From Rossellomorea marisflavi (lineage in GTDB: Bacteria > Bacillota > Bacilli > Bacillales > Bacillaceae_B), in NCBI GenBank assembly GCA_003667865.1, contig CP033051.1, positions 2,129,501 through 2,193,500 on the forward strand: a DNA stretch of 64,000 nucleotides, given 5' to 3'. Made by a program: the position numbers and the translations under genes. The notes under the pieces were generated by a model. It searched no databases and was not told the DNA's origin. It worked only from the letters and a program-made list of their open reading frames with translations. Numbering within the stretch: position 1 is the stretch's first letter; every line of letters begins with the position of its first letter. Below, piece after piece: positions 26,635-35,832 of this stretch.

Positions 26635-27450
26635 ATGATTACCTTATGGGAAGAGCATCAATTTTGGCTAGGAATTTTACAGGATCATGCGTACTTTGTT
26701 AGAGACCATCTTTCTGTCAGTGAGACTGAGTATGTACAAACAGCACAACGATATATCTACTTATTTGAGGATTTGCTGAATGGTCTCAATCAGCTTCCAC
26801 AAACGGTTACACATCATGACCGAGCGCTAATTGCATTTTCTAACAGAGTGTGGCCCATTGCTAAAGGCTATTATGAGTTTGAAGGAACATTACAAAGTCT
26901 GCGAATTGAAAATGAGGTAAACTTAAATCTTTCCCCAACCTATCTAAATGGTACATTAGGGGAAAATTAAGAGTATTTGCGGCTATTATCGTATATGGTG
27001 CAAGGAATGGAGCCAGTTCCATTAGGTATTGTTGACTTAATGGATCTATGGCTTGAGGATCAGCTAGGGCATGCTGTACTGTTCAGAAATGTACTCGATC
27101 CAATTGAGATGATGCCTTCACAACAGGCAGAAGTATATATTGGTACATATCAAGCCTATATTGTCCAAAATCGCCACTTAAAAGGATATTTGCGCTTTAA
27201 ACAGCCTGGCTTTGCGAGACAAAAGGAATTTGCTCAGGATGTTGCCAAGACGACCATTGAAATGAGTCAATTCATTTATGAGATGATGCTGAAGTATAGA
27301 GAAAATAAACTACTAAACAAAACGACTCTTCGCTTCCTTGAACACCACTTCCCAGAAACGTGTTATTTTATAAAAAAATTAAGCTACTATGCTCCAAGTA
27401 TCCAAAACCAAGCAGCACAATGCTCATTACGAAGGATTTCGTATTCATAA
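26635..27450 (+). pseudogene. DUF2935 gene interrupted by an in-frame stop
   Basis: The reading frame from the ATG at 26635 (GGAGG eight bases upstream) matches the start of DUF2935 (LWEEHQFWLGILQDHAYFVRDHLS) and ends at TAA 26968-26970. The very next codons, in the same frame, continue the family (EYLRLLSYMVQGMEPVPL...WLEDQLGHAVLFRNVLDP) to 27450. A single CAA-to-TAA change in GEN-Q-EYLRL explains it. Intact length would be 271 residues, normal for this helical, possibly metal-binding family. Either a recent nonsense mutation or, less likely, translational readthrough. Confidence 0.8.
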
Positions 27451-27566
27451 TAAGAGAAAAATATTTTCCTGCAATCTGCATGTTTCCATCCTTCCCAATT
27501 TATGCTCTAATAATGATAGAACACTAGCATGCTGTTCAATGTTGTAAAAGAAGTGAGGAATGGAGC

Positions 27567-28445
27567 TTGAAAAAGTATAAAAAGTTTTACTTGGAGATTA
27601 CGAGTGTATGTAATCTTGCCTGTAGCTTCTGTCCGCCTACAGAACGTCAGAAACAATTCTTATCAGTGGAGGATTTTTCGAAAAGATTAGATCAAATCAA
27701 ACCTCACACCGATTTCATTTATTTGCACGTAAAAGGGGAGCCATTGCTGCACCCAAAAATTGATCAGCTACTTGATATCGCCCATGAAAAAGGGTTTAAA
27801 GTCAATATTACAACCAATGGGACGTTAATTAATAAAAAGAGAACACGCCTATTGAACAAACCGGCACTCCGTCAAATGAACTTTTCGTTACACAGCTTTG
27901 ATGGTCATCCAGGGTCTGAAGACAAGGAAGGCTATGTCCGCAGTATTCTTTCTTTTATCAAAGAAGCAACAAGTCAGTCTGAGTTGTTTGTATCACTACG
28001 ATTATGGAATCTAACGCAAGATAACATGACTAATATAGAGAGACAACGAAATCGTGATTTGCTTGCAATCATTGAAAAAGAATTCGACTTAGACTATAAA
28101 ATCGAAGAAAAGATTACTCCAGGCAAAGGGATCAAGCTTGCAGAACGCATCTTTATTAATCAAGATTACGAGTTCAAATGGCCAGCGCTGCATGAGGAAG
28201 AGGACGATGGAAAAGGCTTCTGCTACGGCCTACGTACTCAAGCTGGGATTCTAGCAAATGGAACAGTCATTCCATGCTGCTTGGATGGAGAAGGGATTAT
28301 CAATCTTGGAAACATTAATCAAAAGTCCTTTTCGGAGATTATTGAAGATGACCGTGCCCGTAATCTAGTAGACGGGTTTTCGAACCGGGTAGCGGTTGAG
28401 GAATTATGCCGGAAGTGTGGGTATCGTCAGCGGTTTGGGAAATAG
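27567..28445 (+). CDS. Radical SAM protein with SPASM-like C-terminus
   Basis: A 292-residue radical SAM enzyme. The [4Fe-4S] cluster motif CNLACSFC (C-x3-C-x2-C) lies at about residues 14-21, a GEP SAM-binding motif follows near residue 57, and TNGTLI near 83. The C-terminal half has cysteines in FCYGL, VIPCCLDGEG and ELCRKCGY, fitting a SPASM-type auxiliary cluster domain. The TTG at 27567 is the only sensible start, with a GAGG site upstream. No peptide precursor gene is seen beside it, so its substrate is unknown. Confidence 0.85.
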   Translation: MKKYKKFYLEITSVCNLACSFCPPTERQKQFLSVEDFSKRLDQIKPHTDFIYLHVKGEPLLHPKIDQLLDIAHEKGFKVNITTNGTLINKKRTRLLNKPALRQMNFSLHSFDGHPGSEDKEGYVRSILSFIKEATSQSELFVSLRLWNLTQDNMTNIERQRNRDLLAIIEKEFDLDYKIEEKITPGKGIKLAERIFINQDYEFKWPALHEEEDDGKGFCYGLRTQAGILANGTVIPCCLDGEGIINLGNINQKSFSEIIEDDRARNLVDGFSNRVAVEELCRKCGYRQRFGK

Positions 28446-28466
28446 GCTAACAATCAGATTAGATAA

Positions 28467-28512
28467 CAAAACGCTTGGATATGAGTTTTTTGCCTCTAAC
28501 CAAGCGTTTTTA
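28467..28512 (+). terminator. Terminator of the radical SAM gene
   Basis: AAAACGCTTGG / CCAAGCGTTTT stem with a 22-base loop and a T-rich tail. Confidence 0.75.
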
Positions 28513-28620
28513 TTGGGTTTGAAAACACTACAGACCCTTGGTCTTTTTCCCCACCCACGGTAAAGAACTTTCGAGTCTTAAACGAAAGTGATTTAAAAAC
28601 ATGGTTGCTTCGTTCGGATG

Positions 28621-28799
28621 CGGACATTTAGTACGCTATATTTAGAAAAAACATCTATTTTTTGAGTTAGGAGGACATTTGTTCCGTTATTTCATGATAA
28701 TTCTAGGAAATCAGCTGCTTTTTTGTTGAATAAAGGAATAAATGTCCGCGAACATCGAAAAAACCCGGATTTTTCAGCGAATAAAGGAATAAATGTCCG
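28621..28799. repeat. Four-motif inverted-repeat element, copy 1
   Basis: Two direct motifs (GGACATTTAGTACGCTAT at 28622; GGACATTTGTTCCGTTATTT at 28673) and two inverted motifs (AATAAAGGAATAAATGTCC ending at 28747 and 28798). GGAC-to-GGAC and GTCC-to-GTCC distances are both 51 bp, symmetric about 28710. The same geometry recurs at 42786 and 50527. It occupies most of the intergenic stretch 28513-28981; nothing else is supported there. Confidence 0.85.
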
Positions 28800-28981
28800 T
28801 TGGAAAATACCGCAGCTCTTACTTCCCAATCATAATCCTCTCCTCAGTATACTTCGAGGAATGACTCCATGAAATTAGGCTCTTACTAGTTTGTTCCTTT
28901 CAAGATATCAGGTTCTTTAATTGAGGTTGGAAAGCTCTAAGTGTATACTTACACATATTCATTTGTTATGGAGGGATTCAA

Positions 28982-29836
28982 TTGCCAGTGAAACCGAAGG
29001 CTGTATTTTTAGATATGGATGGAACGATTTTAAATCATCACAATCAAGTGACGGAGCGTACAAAAGAAATCATTGATCGAGTACGCGAACTGGGGGTTAA
29101 GGTTTTTATTGCCACAGGAAGATCAGTCGATGAGATTGAAGGATTAGTCCCACCAGGTTTTGCTGTAGACGGAATAGTGTCTTCAAATGGAATGGCTGGG
29201 TATGTTGGGAAAGAGATTGTGTTTGAGCACTCTCTTGATCGCAAACTAATTGACATCATAATAGAAAAAGCGAGAGAGCATAAGGTATATTACGAGCTAT
29301 TTCCATACGGTGCTCCGCGTGTCACATTGAAACAGGATAGGGAATACGTCGAACATGAAATCCGTGATCCTCAGCCAGAAGGGGTTGGAGTCAATGAGTG
29401 GGCTTCCCGAAAGCAAGCAATTAGTGGAGAAATATCATGGGTAGAACAAATCGAAGGGAATCACTTCTCGAAATTCTATTTCTTTGCACGAACGAAAGAG
29501 CATATTGAACAATGGAAGGAAGAGCTAGAGCGTTTGAAAAAAGAAATTGATTTTACAATGTCTGTGTCCTCTGATTTTAACGCTGAAGTCATGGTTGCTA
29601 GTGTAAACAAAGCAACTGGAATCAAGCAAATGCTTGATGTCTTTCAAATCTCTGAAAAAGAAACGCTTGCTATTGGAGACAGCGATAATGATTTGCGAAT
29701 GCTAGAGTTTGTTGAATATCCCGTTGCGATGAAAAATGCCCCCGATCGTGTTAAGGATGTTGCAAATGAGGTAACCGAATACACTTGTGACGAAGACGGT
29801 GTGTATTACTTTTTAAAATCAAAATATGAATTGTGA
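28982..29836 (+). CDS. Cof-type HAD phosphatase
   Basis: A 284-residue HAD-superfamily hydrolase with type IIB cap. Motif I DMDGTILN (nucleophile Asp near residue 11), motif II ATGR, motif III Lys in VNKATGIKQML and motif IV GDSDNDLRMLE near residue 233. Members dephosphorylate small phosphorylated metabolites such as sugar phosphates or flavin mononucleotide; specificity cannot be read here. Start TTG with GGAGGG six bases upstream. Monocistronic with a terminator behind. Confidence 0.87.
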   Translation: MPVKPKAVFLDMDGTILNHHNQVTERTKEIIDRVRELGVKVFIATGRSVDEIEGLVPPGFAVDGIVSSNGMAGYVGKEIVFEHSLDRKLIDIIIEKAREHKVYYELFPYGAPRVTLKQDREYVEHEIRDPQPEGVGVNEWASRKQAISGEISWVEQIEGNHFSKFYFFARTKEHIEQWKEELERLKKEIDFTMSVSSDFNAEVMVASVNKATGIKQMLDVFQISEKETLAIGDSDNDLRMLEFVEYPVAMKNAPDRVKDVANEVTEYTCDEDGVYYFLKSKYEL

Positions 29837-29844
29837 TGGTAGCG

Positions 29845-29876
29845 AACGCTTTTCTAAAATGGAAAAGCGTTTTTTA
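29845..29876 (+). terminator. Terminator of the HAD gene
   Basis: Perfect 10-bp stem AACGCTTTTC / GAAAAGCGTT with a seven-base loop and a T run. Confidence 0.88.
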
Positions 29877-29940
29877 AATAACTTTTCTCGAGTATGCAAA
29901 CAATGAAAGGGATAACTCAAGAAAGTTAGGTGAAGCAAGT

Positions 29941-30507
29941 ATGACAAAGCTCATGAATCTTCCAGCATTATTAGTACTTGATGTCCAAAAAGGCTTTGAC
30001 GACCCTTACTGGGGGCAGCGAAATAATCCACAAGCAGAGCAAAACATATCCAGATTGTTAACAGAATGGAGAAAACGCAAGGGAACCGTGCTGTACTCAA
30101 AGCACTTATCCTTACAGCCACAGTCCCCACTATTCCATGAAAACCAAGTAGGGACGGACTTCAAAGAAGGAATTCAACCCAAACAAGGTGAAAAAGTGTT
30201 TCCGAAAAATGTGAATAGTGCTTTTATCGGGACAGAACTTCACTCATACTTAAAACAAAATTCTATTAAATCTGTTGTCATCACAGGGTTATCCACACAG
30301 CACTGTGTGTCTACAACTACGAGAATGAGCGGAAACTATGGCTATCAAACCTATCTCGTTTCAGATGCCATAGCAGCCTTTGAAGTCACCGATGCACAGG
30401 GCAAAAAGCACCCGCCCGAAACCGTTCAGGAGCTCGAACTTGCCATGCTGCACAAAGAATTTGCAACCATCATCACAACCGACGAAATCCTCTCCCAGCT
30501 CAGCTAG
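29941..30507 (+). CDS. Isochorismatase-family cysteine hydrolase (second)
   Basis: A 188-residue hydrolase with the triad Asp in LLVLDVQKGFDD (near 13), Lys in EKVFPKNVNSAFIGT (near 88) and Cys in GLSTQHCVSTTTRM (near 120). Same superfamily as the protein at 16587-17144 but clearly different in sequence. AGGTGA lies eight bases before the ATG. Neighbouring genes give no hint of substrate. Confidence 0.83.
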   Translation: MTKLMNLPALLVLDVQKGFDDPYWGQRNNPQAEQNISRLLTEWRKRKGTVLYSKHLSLQPQSPLFHENQVGTDFKEGIQPKQGEKVFPKNVNSAFIGTELHSYLKQNSIKSVVITGLSTQHCVSTTTRMSGNYGYQTYLVSDAIAAFEVTDAQGKKHPPETVQELELAMLHKEFATIITTDEILSQLS

Positions 30508-30585
30508 AGGGACGGACCTCTAAACATGGATGATACATATTTCATTTTTATGTGGGGATAGTATTATAAAAAGGAGGTTAGTCAC

Positions 30586-30762
30586 ATGAAAAAGTTCTTA
30601 TTCATTCTATTACTTGCTCTTTCTGGAACTTCACTAGCAGCTTGTGGAGGCGATCCACCACCAGAAGAAGGAGAAGAAATTGAAGAAGTTGAAGTAGAAG
30701 ACGGTGAAATGGAAGTCGAGGAAGAAGATGAGCTTGGCGACGGCGAAATTGATGATGAGTAA
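30586..30762 (+). CDS. Small, extremely acidic lipoprotein
   Basis: A 58-residue lipoprotein. The signal peptide ends SLAAC (Cys20, good lipobox). From Cys20 onward the chain has 39 residues, of which 22 are Asp or Glu, and no Lys or Arg at all. GGAGG lies close to the ATG. The composition suggests a disordered, negatively charged tail on the outer face of the membrane, perhaps a cation buffer, though that is inference. Confidence 0.8.
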   Translation: MKKFLFILLLALSGTSLAACGGDPPPEEGEEIEEVEVEDGEMEVEEEDELGDGEIDDE

Positions 30763-30772
30763 GTTGTAAAAG

Positions 30773-30802
30773 GAGTGCCTAATTAGGGGCACTCTTCTTT
30801 TT
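30773..30802 (+). terminator. Terminator of the acidic lipoprotein gene
   Basis: GAGTGCC / GGCACTC stem followed by TTCTTTTT. Confidence 0.75.
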
Positions 30803-30883
30803 ATGGGTTATTTAATAGCTTCCAAAACTGGAGGCTTTTAATGTAATTAGAATATTGTTAATGCTATACAATTTTTGGTAAAA

Positions 30884-31002
30884 GGCAGAAGTTTCTCATG
30901 AAGAGGCACGAGTTTCTTAAAAAGAAGCACAAGTTTCTCACGAAAAGGCACAAGTTTTTGCAAGTGGAAGCACATAGACTGCAAAAATAAGCACAAGTTC
31001 AC
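30884..31002. repeat. Intergenic tandem repeat, 21-bp period
   Basis: Six imperfect units begin at 30884, 30905, 30926, 30947, 30969 and 30990 (periods 21, 21, 21, 22, 21). Consensus RGCACAAGTTTCTCACGAAAA; the fifth unit is degenerate. It lies between a terminator and the convergent small gene. Confidence 0.8.
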
Positions 31003-31037
31003 AAATCTAGCAAGGTAGGCAAATGTTGCCTACCTAC

Positions 31038-31232
31038 CTATACCTTTTCTAGAATTGAAGCTGTATTTCCGCACTCATTCATCGCCTGCTCAACAGCCTG
31101 TAGAGAAGCTTCAATTCTTTGACAGTTTTCATTACGCTCCACGGTTTGTAGCGCATTTGTTAAACAATTCTGTGCTTCTTTTAAAGCAGAATATGAATCC
31201 TGAACATAACCTCTAGCATTCTTTTCCACCAT
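31038..31232 (-). CDS. Small helical protein of unknown function
   Basis: A 64-residue protein with a repeated helical pattern and three cysteines (EAQNCLTNALQTVERNENCQRIEASLQAVEQAMNECG). It resembles the small four-helix or helical-hairpin proteins common in Bacillus, but I do not recognise the family. AAGGGG lies before the ATG at 31232. A hairpin GGTAGGCAA / TTGCCTACC stands directly behind the stop (about 31014-31034) without a U run. Confidence 0.6.
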   Translation of the reverse strand: MVEKNARGYVQDSYSALKEAQNCLTNALQTVERNENCQRIEASLQAVEQAMNECGNTASILEKV

Positions 31233-31413
31233 GAACACCCCTTTCAGCCATTAGTATTTGACTAAACTTTTTTCTTATGAGTAGGAATTCTTTTCTAAGA
31301 CGACGATTAGGATAGTTATTGGTATAGGGTGAAAACTAATCATATAAATTGCATAGATGAAGATACTCTGTTTTAAATAAAGGTAAGGAAGTCAGAAGTA
31401 CAAAGGAGATTGT

Positions 31414-32859
31414 ATGACGAAAGATATCGGTTGGAATGTAGATACTAGTTATGCTCGTTTGCCCCAGTCCTTTTATTCAAAGCAAGACCCTACACCAGTA
31501 AAAGCACCTAAATTAATAAGGCTTAACAAGACTGTTGCAGAAGACCTAGGGCTCGATCAGAATTCACTACAAAGTGAAGAAGGAATAGCCATATTAGCAG
31601 GAAATACGGTACCAGATGGAGCAACCTCACTTGCTCAAGCTTATGCAGGCCACCAGTTTGGTCACTTTAATATGCTTGGGGATGGACGTGCTGTCCTAAT
31701 TAGTGAACACAAAACACCAAAAGGCGAACGTGTTGATGTTCAGTTAAAAGGATCAGGAAGAACGCGTTACTCTCGTGGGGGAGATGGGCGTGCAGCGCTT
31801 GGCCCGATGCTTCGAGAATATATTATCAGTGAGGCCATGCATGCACTAGGAATCCCGACAACTCGGAGTCTTGCAGTTGTAACGACTGGAGAGGACATTA
31901 TTCGAGAAACGGATTTGCCAGGTGCAATTCTAACTCGGATAGCGTCAAGTCACATTCGAGTAGGGACATTTCAATATGCAGCCCAGTTTACAGAGGTAGA
32001 GGAGCTTCGTGCTCTTGCAGACTATACAATAAAACGCCATTATCCAGAGGTTGAAAATGAAGAGAAGCCGTACTTTTCGCTTCTTCAAGAAGTGATTAAC
32101 AGACAAGCTGCACTTATAGCTAAGTGGCAAATGGTCGGGTTCATCCATGGTGTCATGAACACTGATAATATGACAATTAGTGGAGAAACAATCGATTACG
32201 GTCCTTGTGCGTTTATGAACACATATGATCCAGAAGCGGTATTTAGCTCCATCGACCGCCAAGGCCGATATGCCTATGGCAATCAGCCATATATAGGAGG
32301 GTGGAACCTAGCTCGTTTTGCAGAAAGTCTCATACCACTTCTTCATGAGGACCAAGATCAAGCGGTAGAAATTGCACAATCAGCCATCTCTGAGTATTCA
32401 AGTATCTATCACGAACATTGGCTCTCAGGAATGCGTTCAAAGCTTGGTCTCTTTAACGAGGAAGAAGGAGACAAAGCTCTTGCTGAAGAACTGCTTAGCA
32501 TCATGCACAAACAAAAAGCAGACTTCACCAACACCTTCCAAAGCTTAACGAGAGGGACGGACCTTCCAAATTCACCAGAATTTCAGCAATGGAAGGAACG
32601 GTGGGAAGAGAGACAATCTAGACAGTCAGAATCGAAAGAAGCTTCTCATGAATTAATGAGAAAATCAAATCCAGTTGTGATTCCACGAAATCATCGAGTG
32701 GAAGAAGCGTTAGAAGCTGCGGTAGAGGGAGATCTTAGTGTGATGGAGAGGCTGTTGGATGTTTTAGCTGATCCATATAATGATTCAGATAAGAAAGCGA
32801 AGTATTGTGAGTTGCCACCTGACTCTTCTGTTCCTTATAAGACGTACTGTGGAACATAA
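31414..32859 (+). CDS. selO: Protein adenylyltransferase SelO (YdiU/UPF0061)
   Basis: A 481-residue pseudokinase-fold enzyme that transfers AMP from ATP to Ser/Thr/Tyr of target proteins and is linked to oxidative stress. Signature stretches are [18 protein letters not shown] (near residue 75), [27 protein letters not shown] (near 110) and [12 protein letters not shown] with the metal-binding Asn/Asp (near 245). Length agrees with E. coli SelO. The C-terminus ends PYKTYCGT with Cys near the end, as in bacterial members. AAAGGAG precedes the ATG. Confidence 0.93.
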   Translation: MTKDIGWNVDTSYARLPQSFYSKQDPTPVKAPKLIRLNKTVAEDLGLDQNSLQSEEGIAILAGNTVPDGATSLAQAYAGHQFGHFNMLGDGRAVLISEHKTPKGERVDVQLKGSGRTRYSRGGDGRAALGPMLREYIISEAMHALGIPTTRSLAVVTTGEDIIRETDLPGAILTRIASSHIRVGTFQYAAQFTEVEELRALADYTIKRHYPEVENEEKPYFSLLQEVINRQAALIAKWQMVGFIHGVMNTDNMTISGETIDYGPCAFMNTYDPEAVFSSIDRQGRYAYGNQPYIGGWNLARFAESLIPLLHEDQDQAVEIAQSAISEYSSIYHEHWLSGMRSKLGLFNEEEGDKALAEELLSIMHKQKADFTNTFQSLTRGTDLPNSPEFQQWKERWEERQSRQSESKEASHELMRKSNPVVIPRNHRVEEALEAAVEGDLSVMERLLDVLADPYNDSDKKAKYCELPPDSSVPYKTYCGT

Positions 32860-32959
32860 TTTGACTTGAGTACTTTATAAACATATAGTCCAGTGATGGG
32901 CAAAAGCTATAATATGATATTATGGTAGCGAGATTTAACACAGAAAGAGCCAGAAAAAG

Positions 32960-33012
32960 AAAAATGAACGATCAGAAAACTTTACTGTAAAGTTTCATGA
33001 TCGTTCATTTTT
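32960..33012. terminator. Bidirectional terminator between selO and the ROK gene
   Basis: Near-perfect hairpin: outer 15-bp arms AAAAATGAACGATCA / TGATCGTTCATTTTT and inner 9-bp arms AAACTTTAC / GTAAAGTTT, with one 2-base mismatch bubble and a single-base apex. T and A runs on the flanks suit both directions. Confidence 0.85.
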
Positions 33013-33091
33013 ATATAATACAAAGGACTAAATAAGCAAGATTTAAAAAATCTACTGTTACAATTGTTAACATGGTCACATGATTTTAGTA

Positions 33092-34330
33092 CTACATATT
33101 CATGGTATCAAAGTGAAGTGTATCAGATGAGAAATTCTCATTTATAATTAAGGCAACAGCACCGACTGCTGTTCCATATTCACCAGACTTAGAAATAACA
33201 ATATCCGTTTTTTTTGCTGCCATTGTAAGAGCTCTTTTTGCTATTGTTTCTTTCACGCTACCCAATACGAAATCTCCTGCATTTGAAACCCCGCCTCCGA
33301 TGACGATGCGTTCAGGATTCAGAATATGAATAATATTTGTTAGGCCAATTCCTAAAGCAATTCCAGCTCCTTTTAGAACTTCTTTGCTTAATTCATCTCC
33401 TTTTATTGCAGCTTCGTATATTAGTTTTCCGGTAATGTTATGAGAATTGTTTAGTGTCATCTTTTGAAGTAAGCTCGAACGCCCATTCGAAATCTCTTTA
33501 ATTGCTTTATTAGCCATTGCAGGGCCTGTGGCTAATGTTTGTAGACATCCATAATTCCCACAGCTGCATTGTATACCATCAGAATCTATTATCATATGTC
33601 CAACTTCTCCAGCAATGAAATTATTCCCGTAAAAAGGATTTCCATTGATGACAATTCCAGCTCCAATTCCTCTTCCAACATTAATTGTTATCATGTTTTT
33701 GTGACCTGTATCATTATAAAACCATGATTCTCCAAGTGCCAGCACACGCGCATCATTTTCCACCTTTACAGGGATCGTAAATTCTTTTTCTAAAGAACTC
33801 TTAATCGGCACATTTTGCAATCTTAACGTAGGGGCATACAATGATAATCCTTGATCTACATCTACTATTCCATGCATCCCAATTCCAATACCGATTATTT
33901 TACTAAGTTCGTTCTTATAATGATCCATTACTTCTCTGATTGCTTGTATAAGAAAAGTCAAAAGATCTTCATTTGAAAGGGAGGAAGGGATCAACTTTTT
34001 AAAGGAGTTCATGACGGTACCATTTAAATCTGTTAACACAACTCTGAGATATTTAGGACCAACATCAAGTCCAATAACATAAAAGTTCTTAGAGTTTATT
34101 ACAAGCATTGTTGGCTTTCGACCGCCACTTGATTGTCCTTGTTTACTTTCAAGAACAAAACCAGATTCAATAAGTTCTTTAACAATATTGCTAACAGTAG
34201 GAGGGGTAAGACTAGTCTTTTTAGCTAGTTCAGCACGTGAGATGGGTTCTTCTTGTCTAATCTGATTTAATATTATGGATCGATTAAGAGCTTTCATATA
34301 TTGAAAACTTCCTCTAAGTTCGTTGTGCAT
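33092..34330 (-). CDS. ROK-family transcriptional repressor, likely of galactose genes
   Basis: A 412-residue XylR/NagC-type regulator. The N-terminal winged helix (about 14-75, ISRAELAKKTSLTPPTVSNIVKELI) binds DNA; the rest is a sugar-kinase-like ROK domain with GLDVGPKYLR, GIGMHGIVD, a zinc motif CSCGNYGCLQT near residue 255, and the IAGEVGHM signature. It is divergent from galK-galE-galT, so it probably represses them in response to galactose or a derivative. GGAGG lies six bases before the ATG. A palindrome between the two units is a candidate operator. Confidence 0.87.
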   Translation of the reverse strand: MHNELRGSFQYMKALNRSIILNQIRQEEPISRAELAKKTSLTPPTVSNIVKELIESGFVLESKQGQSSGGRKPTMLVINSKNFYVIGLDVGPKYLRVVLTDLNGTVMNSFKKLIPSSLSNEDLLTFLIQAIREVMDHYKNELSKIIGIGIGMHGIVDVDQGLSLYAPTLRLQNVPIKSSLEKEFTIPVKVENDARVLALGESWFYNDTGHKNMITINVGRGIGAGIVINGNPFYGNNFIAGEVGHMIIDSDGIQCSCGNYGCLQTLATGPAMANKAIKEISNGRSSLLQKMTLNNSHNITGKLIYEAAIKGDELSKEVLKGAGIALGIGLTNIIHILNPERIVIGGGVSNAGDFVLGSVKETIAKRALTMAAKKTDIVISKSGEYGTAVGAVALIINENFSSDTLHFDTMNM

Positions 34331-34424
34331 ATGTAACCTCCACCTATAGTAAATGTAAGAATAGTAATTGTTAGAGAATTGGAAATATAACTTGCGTAAC
34401 TATTTGTACATAGTATACCATATA

Positions 34425-34443
34425 GTTAATTAAATTAATTAAC
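34425..34443. promoter_or_regulatory. Candidate ROK operator
   Basis: Perfect odd palindrome GTTAATTAAATTAATTAAC in the divergent region, directly upstream of a minus-strand TATACT box (about 34416-34411). AT-rich dyads of this kind are typical of XylR/NagC-type operators. It could control the repressor gene and, by looping or overlap, the gal operon. The remainder of 34331-34643 has no gene. Confidence 0.5.
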
Positions 34444-34643
34444 AAAGTAACGAATAGGATTAATTTTGGTAAGAATACATCCATGATCATAAAGACCACT
34501 ATGAATACCGTAGTTGTTATTTGAACTTGAAGTAAAACTGTAGATAGCCGAAGTTTGAGAAACGTACTCAGAAAACATTCATTCATTTTGTGTACAAACG
34601 TTTTGATGAAGTGCAAGTGATTCTTTTCGTAAGGGTGATTTTA

Positions 34644-35831
34644 ATGTTAGATCAATTAAGAAATGATTTTATGTCAGTTTTTCAAGAAAGTACAGATATC
34701 CATATGTTCTTTTCTCCAGGAAGAGTTAATTTAATTGGGGAACATACGGATTATAATGGTGGGCATGTCTTTCCTTGTGCGTTAGGGATTGGAACCTATG
34801 CGGTTGCGCGAAAAAGAAGCGATCGAAAGCTTAGGATGTTTTCGAATAACTTTAGGGAAAAAGGTGTTATTGAATGTGACCTTGATGTTTTGGAAAACAA
34901 TAAGGATCATGAGTGGGCTAACTATCCAAAAGGTGTCGTGAAGCATTTTTTGCAAAATGGATATGAAATGGATAGTGGTTTTGAAGTGTTATTCTACGGT
35001 ACTATCCCAAATGGAGCCGGTTTATCCTCGTCAGCATCGATTGAGCTTGCCACATCCGTTATGTTAAAGAAGTTATTTGGCTTAGAAATTACTATGATCG
35101 AGATGGTTAAGTTGAGTCAACAGGCAGAAAATGAATTTGTTGGTGTTAACTGTGGGATCATGGATCAGTTTGCAATTGGTATGGGAAAGAAAGAGAAGGC
35201 AATGCTACTAAACTGTGAGACACTTGAATTTACATACAGTCCAGTAGTATTAGAGAATGCATCACTAGTCATTGCCAATACAAATAAAAGTAGGGGATTA
35301 TCAGGTTCTAAATATAATGAACGCCGGGCAGAGTGTGAACGAGCATTAAAGCAACTTCAACAAGCACTGGATGTGCAATCACTTGGTCAAATTAGTATTG
35401 AAGAATATGAAACGTATAAATTTTTAATTACAAACGAAATGGATCAAAAGAGAGCAAAGCATGTAATATACGAGAATCAACGTACGATCTCAGCTGTGAA
35501 GTTACTAAACCAAGGGAATATAAACGGTTTTGGGCAATTAATGAATGAATCTCATATTTCATTGAGAGATGATTATGAAGTTACGGGAAATGAACTAGAT
35601 GTGCTTGTTGAAGCAGCATGGGCTGAAGGGGCAATTGGGTCAAGAATGACAGGTGCTGGATTTGGTGGTTGCACAATCAGCATTGTAAAGAATGAGGAGT
35701 TGGACACTTACATTGAACATGTAGGGAACATATATACCAAAAAAACAGGATTGGTGGCAGACTTCTACGTTGTTGAAATTGGAAATGGTGCAAGAGAACT
35801 AAGTTGTTCTTTAATTGAAGGAGGAGAATAG
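34644..35831 (+). CDS. galK: Galactokinase
   Basis: A 395-residue GHMP kinase that phosphorylates galactose at C1, the first step of the Leloir pathway. Signature GRVNLIGEHTDYNGGHVFP lies at the N-terminus (near 25), ATP-binding PNGAGLSSSASIELA near residue 118 and the C-terminal GAGFGGCTISIV near 340. The ATG at 34644 has AAGGGTGA close upstream; the earlier in-frame ATG at 34590 has no site and adds no conserved residues. The stop is one base before galE. Confidence 0.95.
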   Translation: MLDQLRNDFMSVFQESTDIHMFFSPGRVNLIGEHTDYNGGHVFPCALGIGTYAVARKRSDRKLRMFSNNFREKGVIECDLDVLENNKDHEWANYPKGVVKHFLQNGYEMDSGFEVLFYGTIPNGAGLSSSASIELATSVMLKKLFGLEITMIEMVKLSQQAENEFVGVNCGIMDQFAIGMGKKEKAMLLNCETLEFTYSPVVLENASLVIANTNKSRGLSGSKYNERRAECERALKQLQQALDVQSLGQISIEEYETYKFLITNEMDQKRAKHVIYENQRTISAVKLLNQGNINGFGQLMNESHISLRDDYEVTGNELDVLVEAAWAEGAIGSRMTGAGFGGCTISIVKNEELDTYIEHVGNIYTKKTGLVADFYVVEIGNGARELSCSLIEGGE

Positions 35832-35832
35832 C

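Noticed and set aside
28621..28799. Insertion-sequence ends or MITE with transposase
   Set aside because: No transposase gene and no flanking target duplication could be seen; internal motifs are inconsistent with simple terminal repeats.
30884..31002. CRISPR array
   Set aside because: Units are contiguous at 21-22 bp without unique spacers, and no cas genes are present.
34600..34625. Catabolite-response (cre) site near ACAAACGTTTTG before galK
   Set aside because: At least three mismatches to TGWAANCGNTNWCA.
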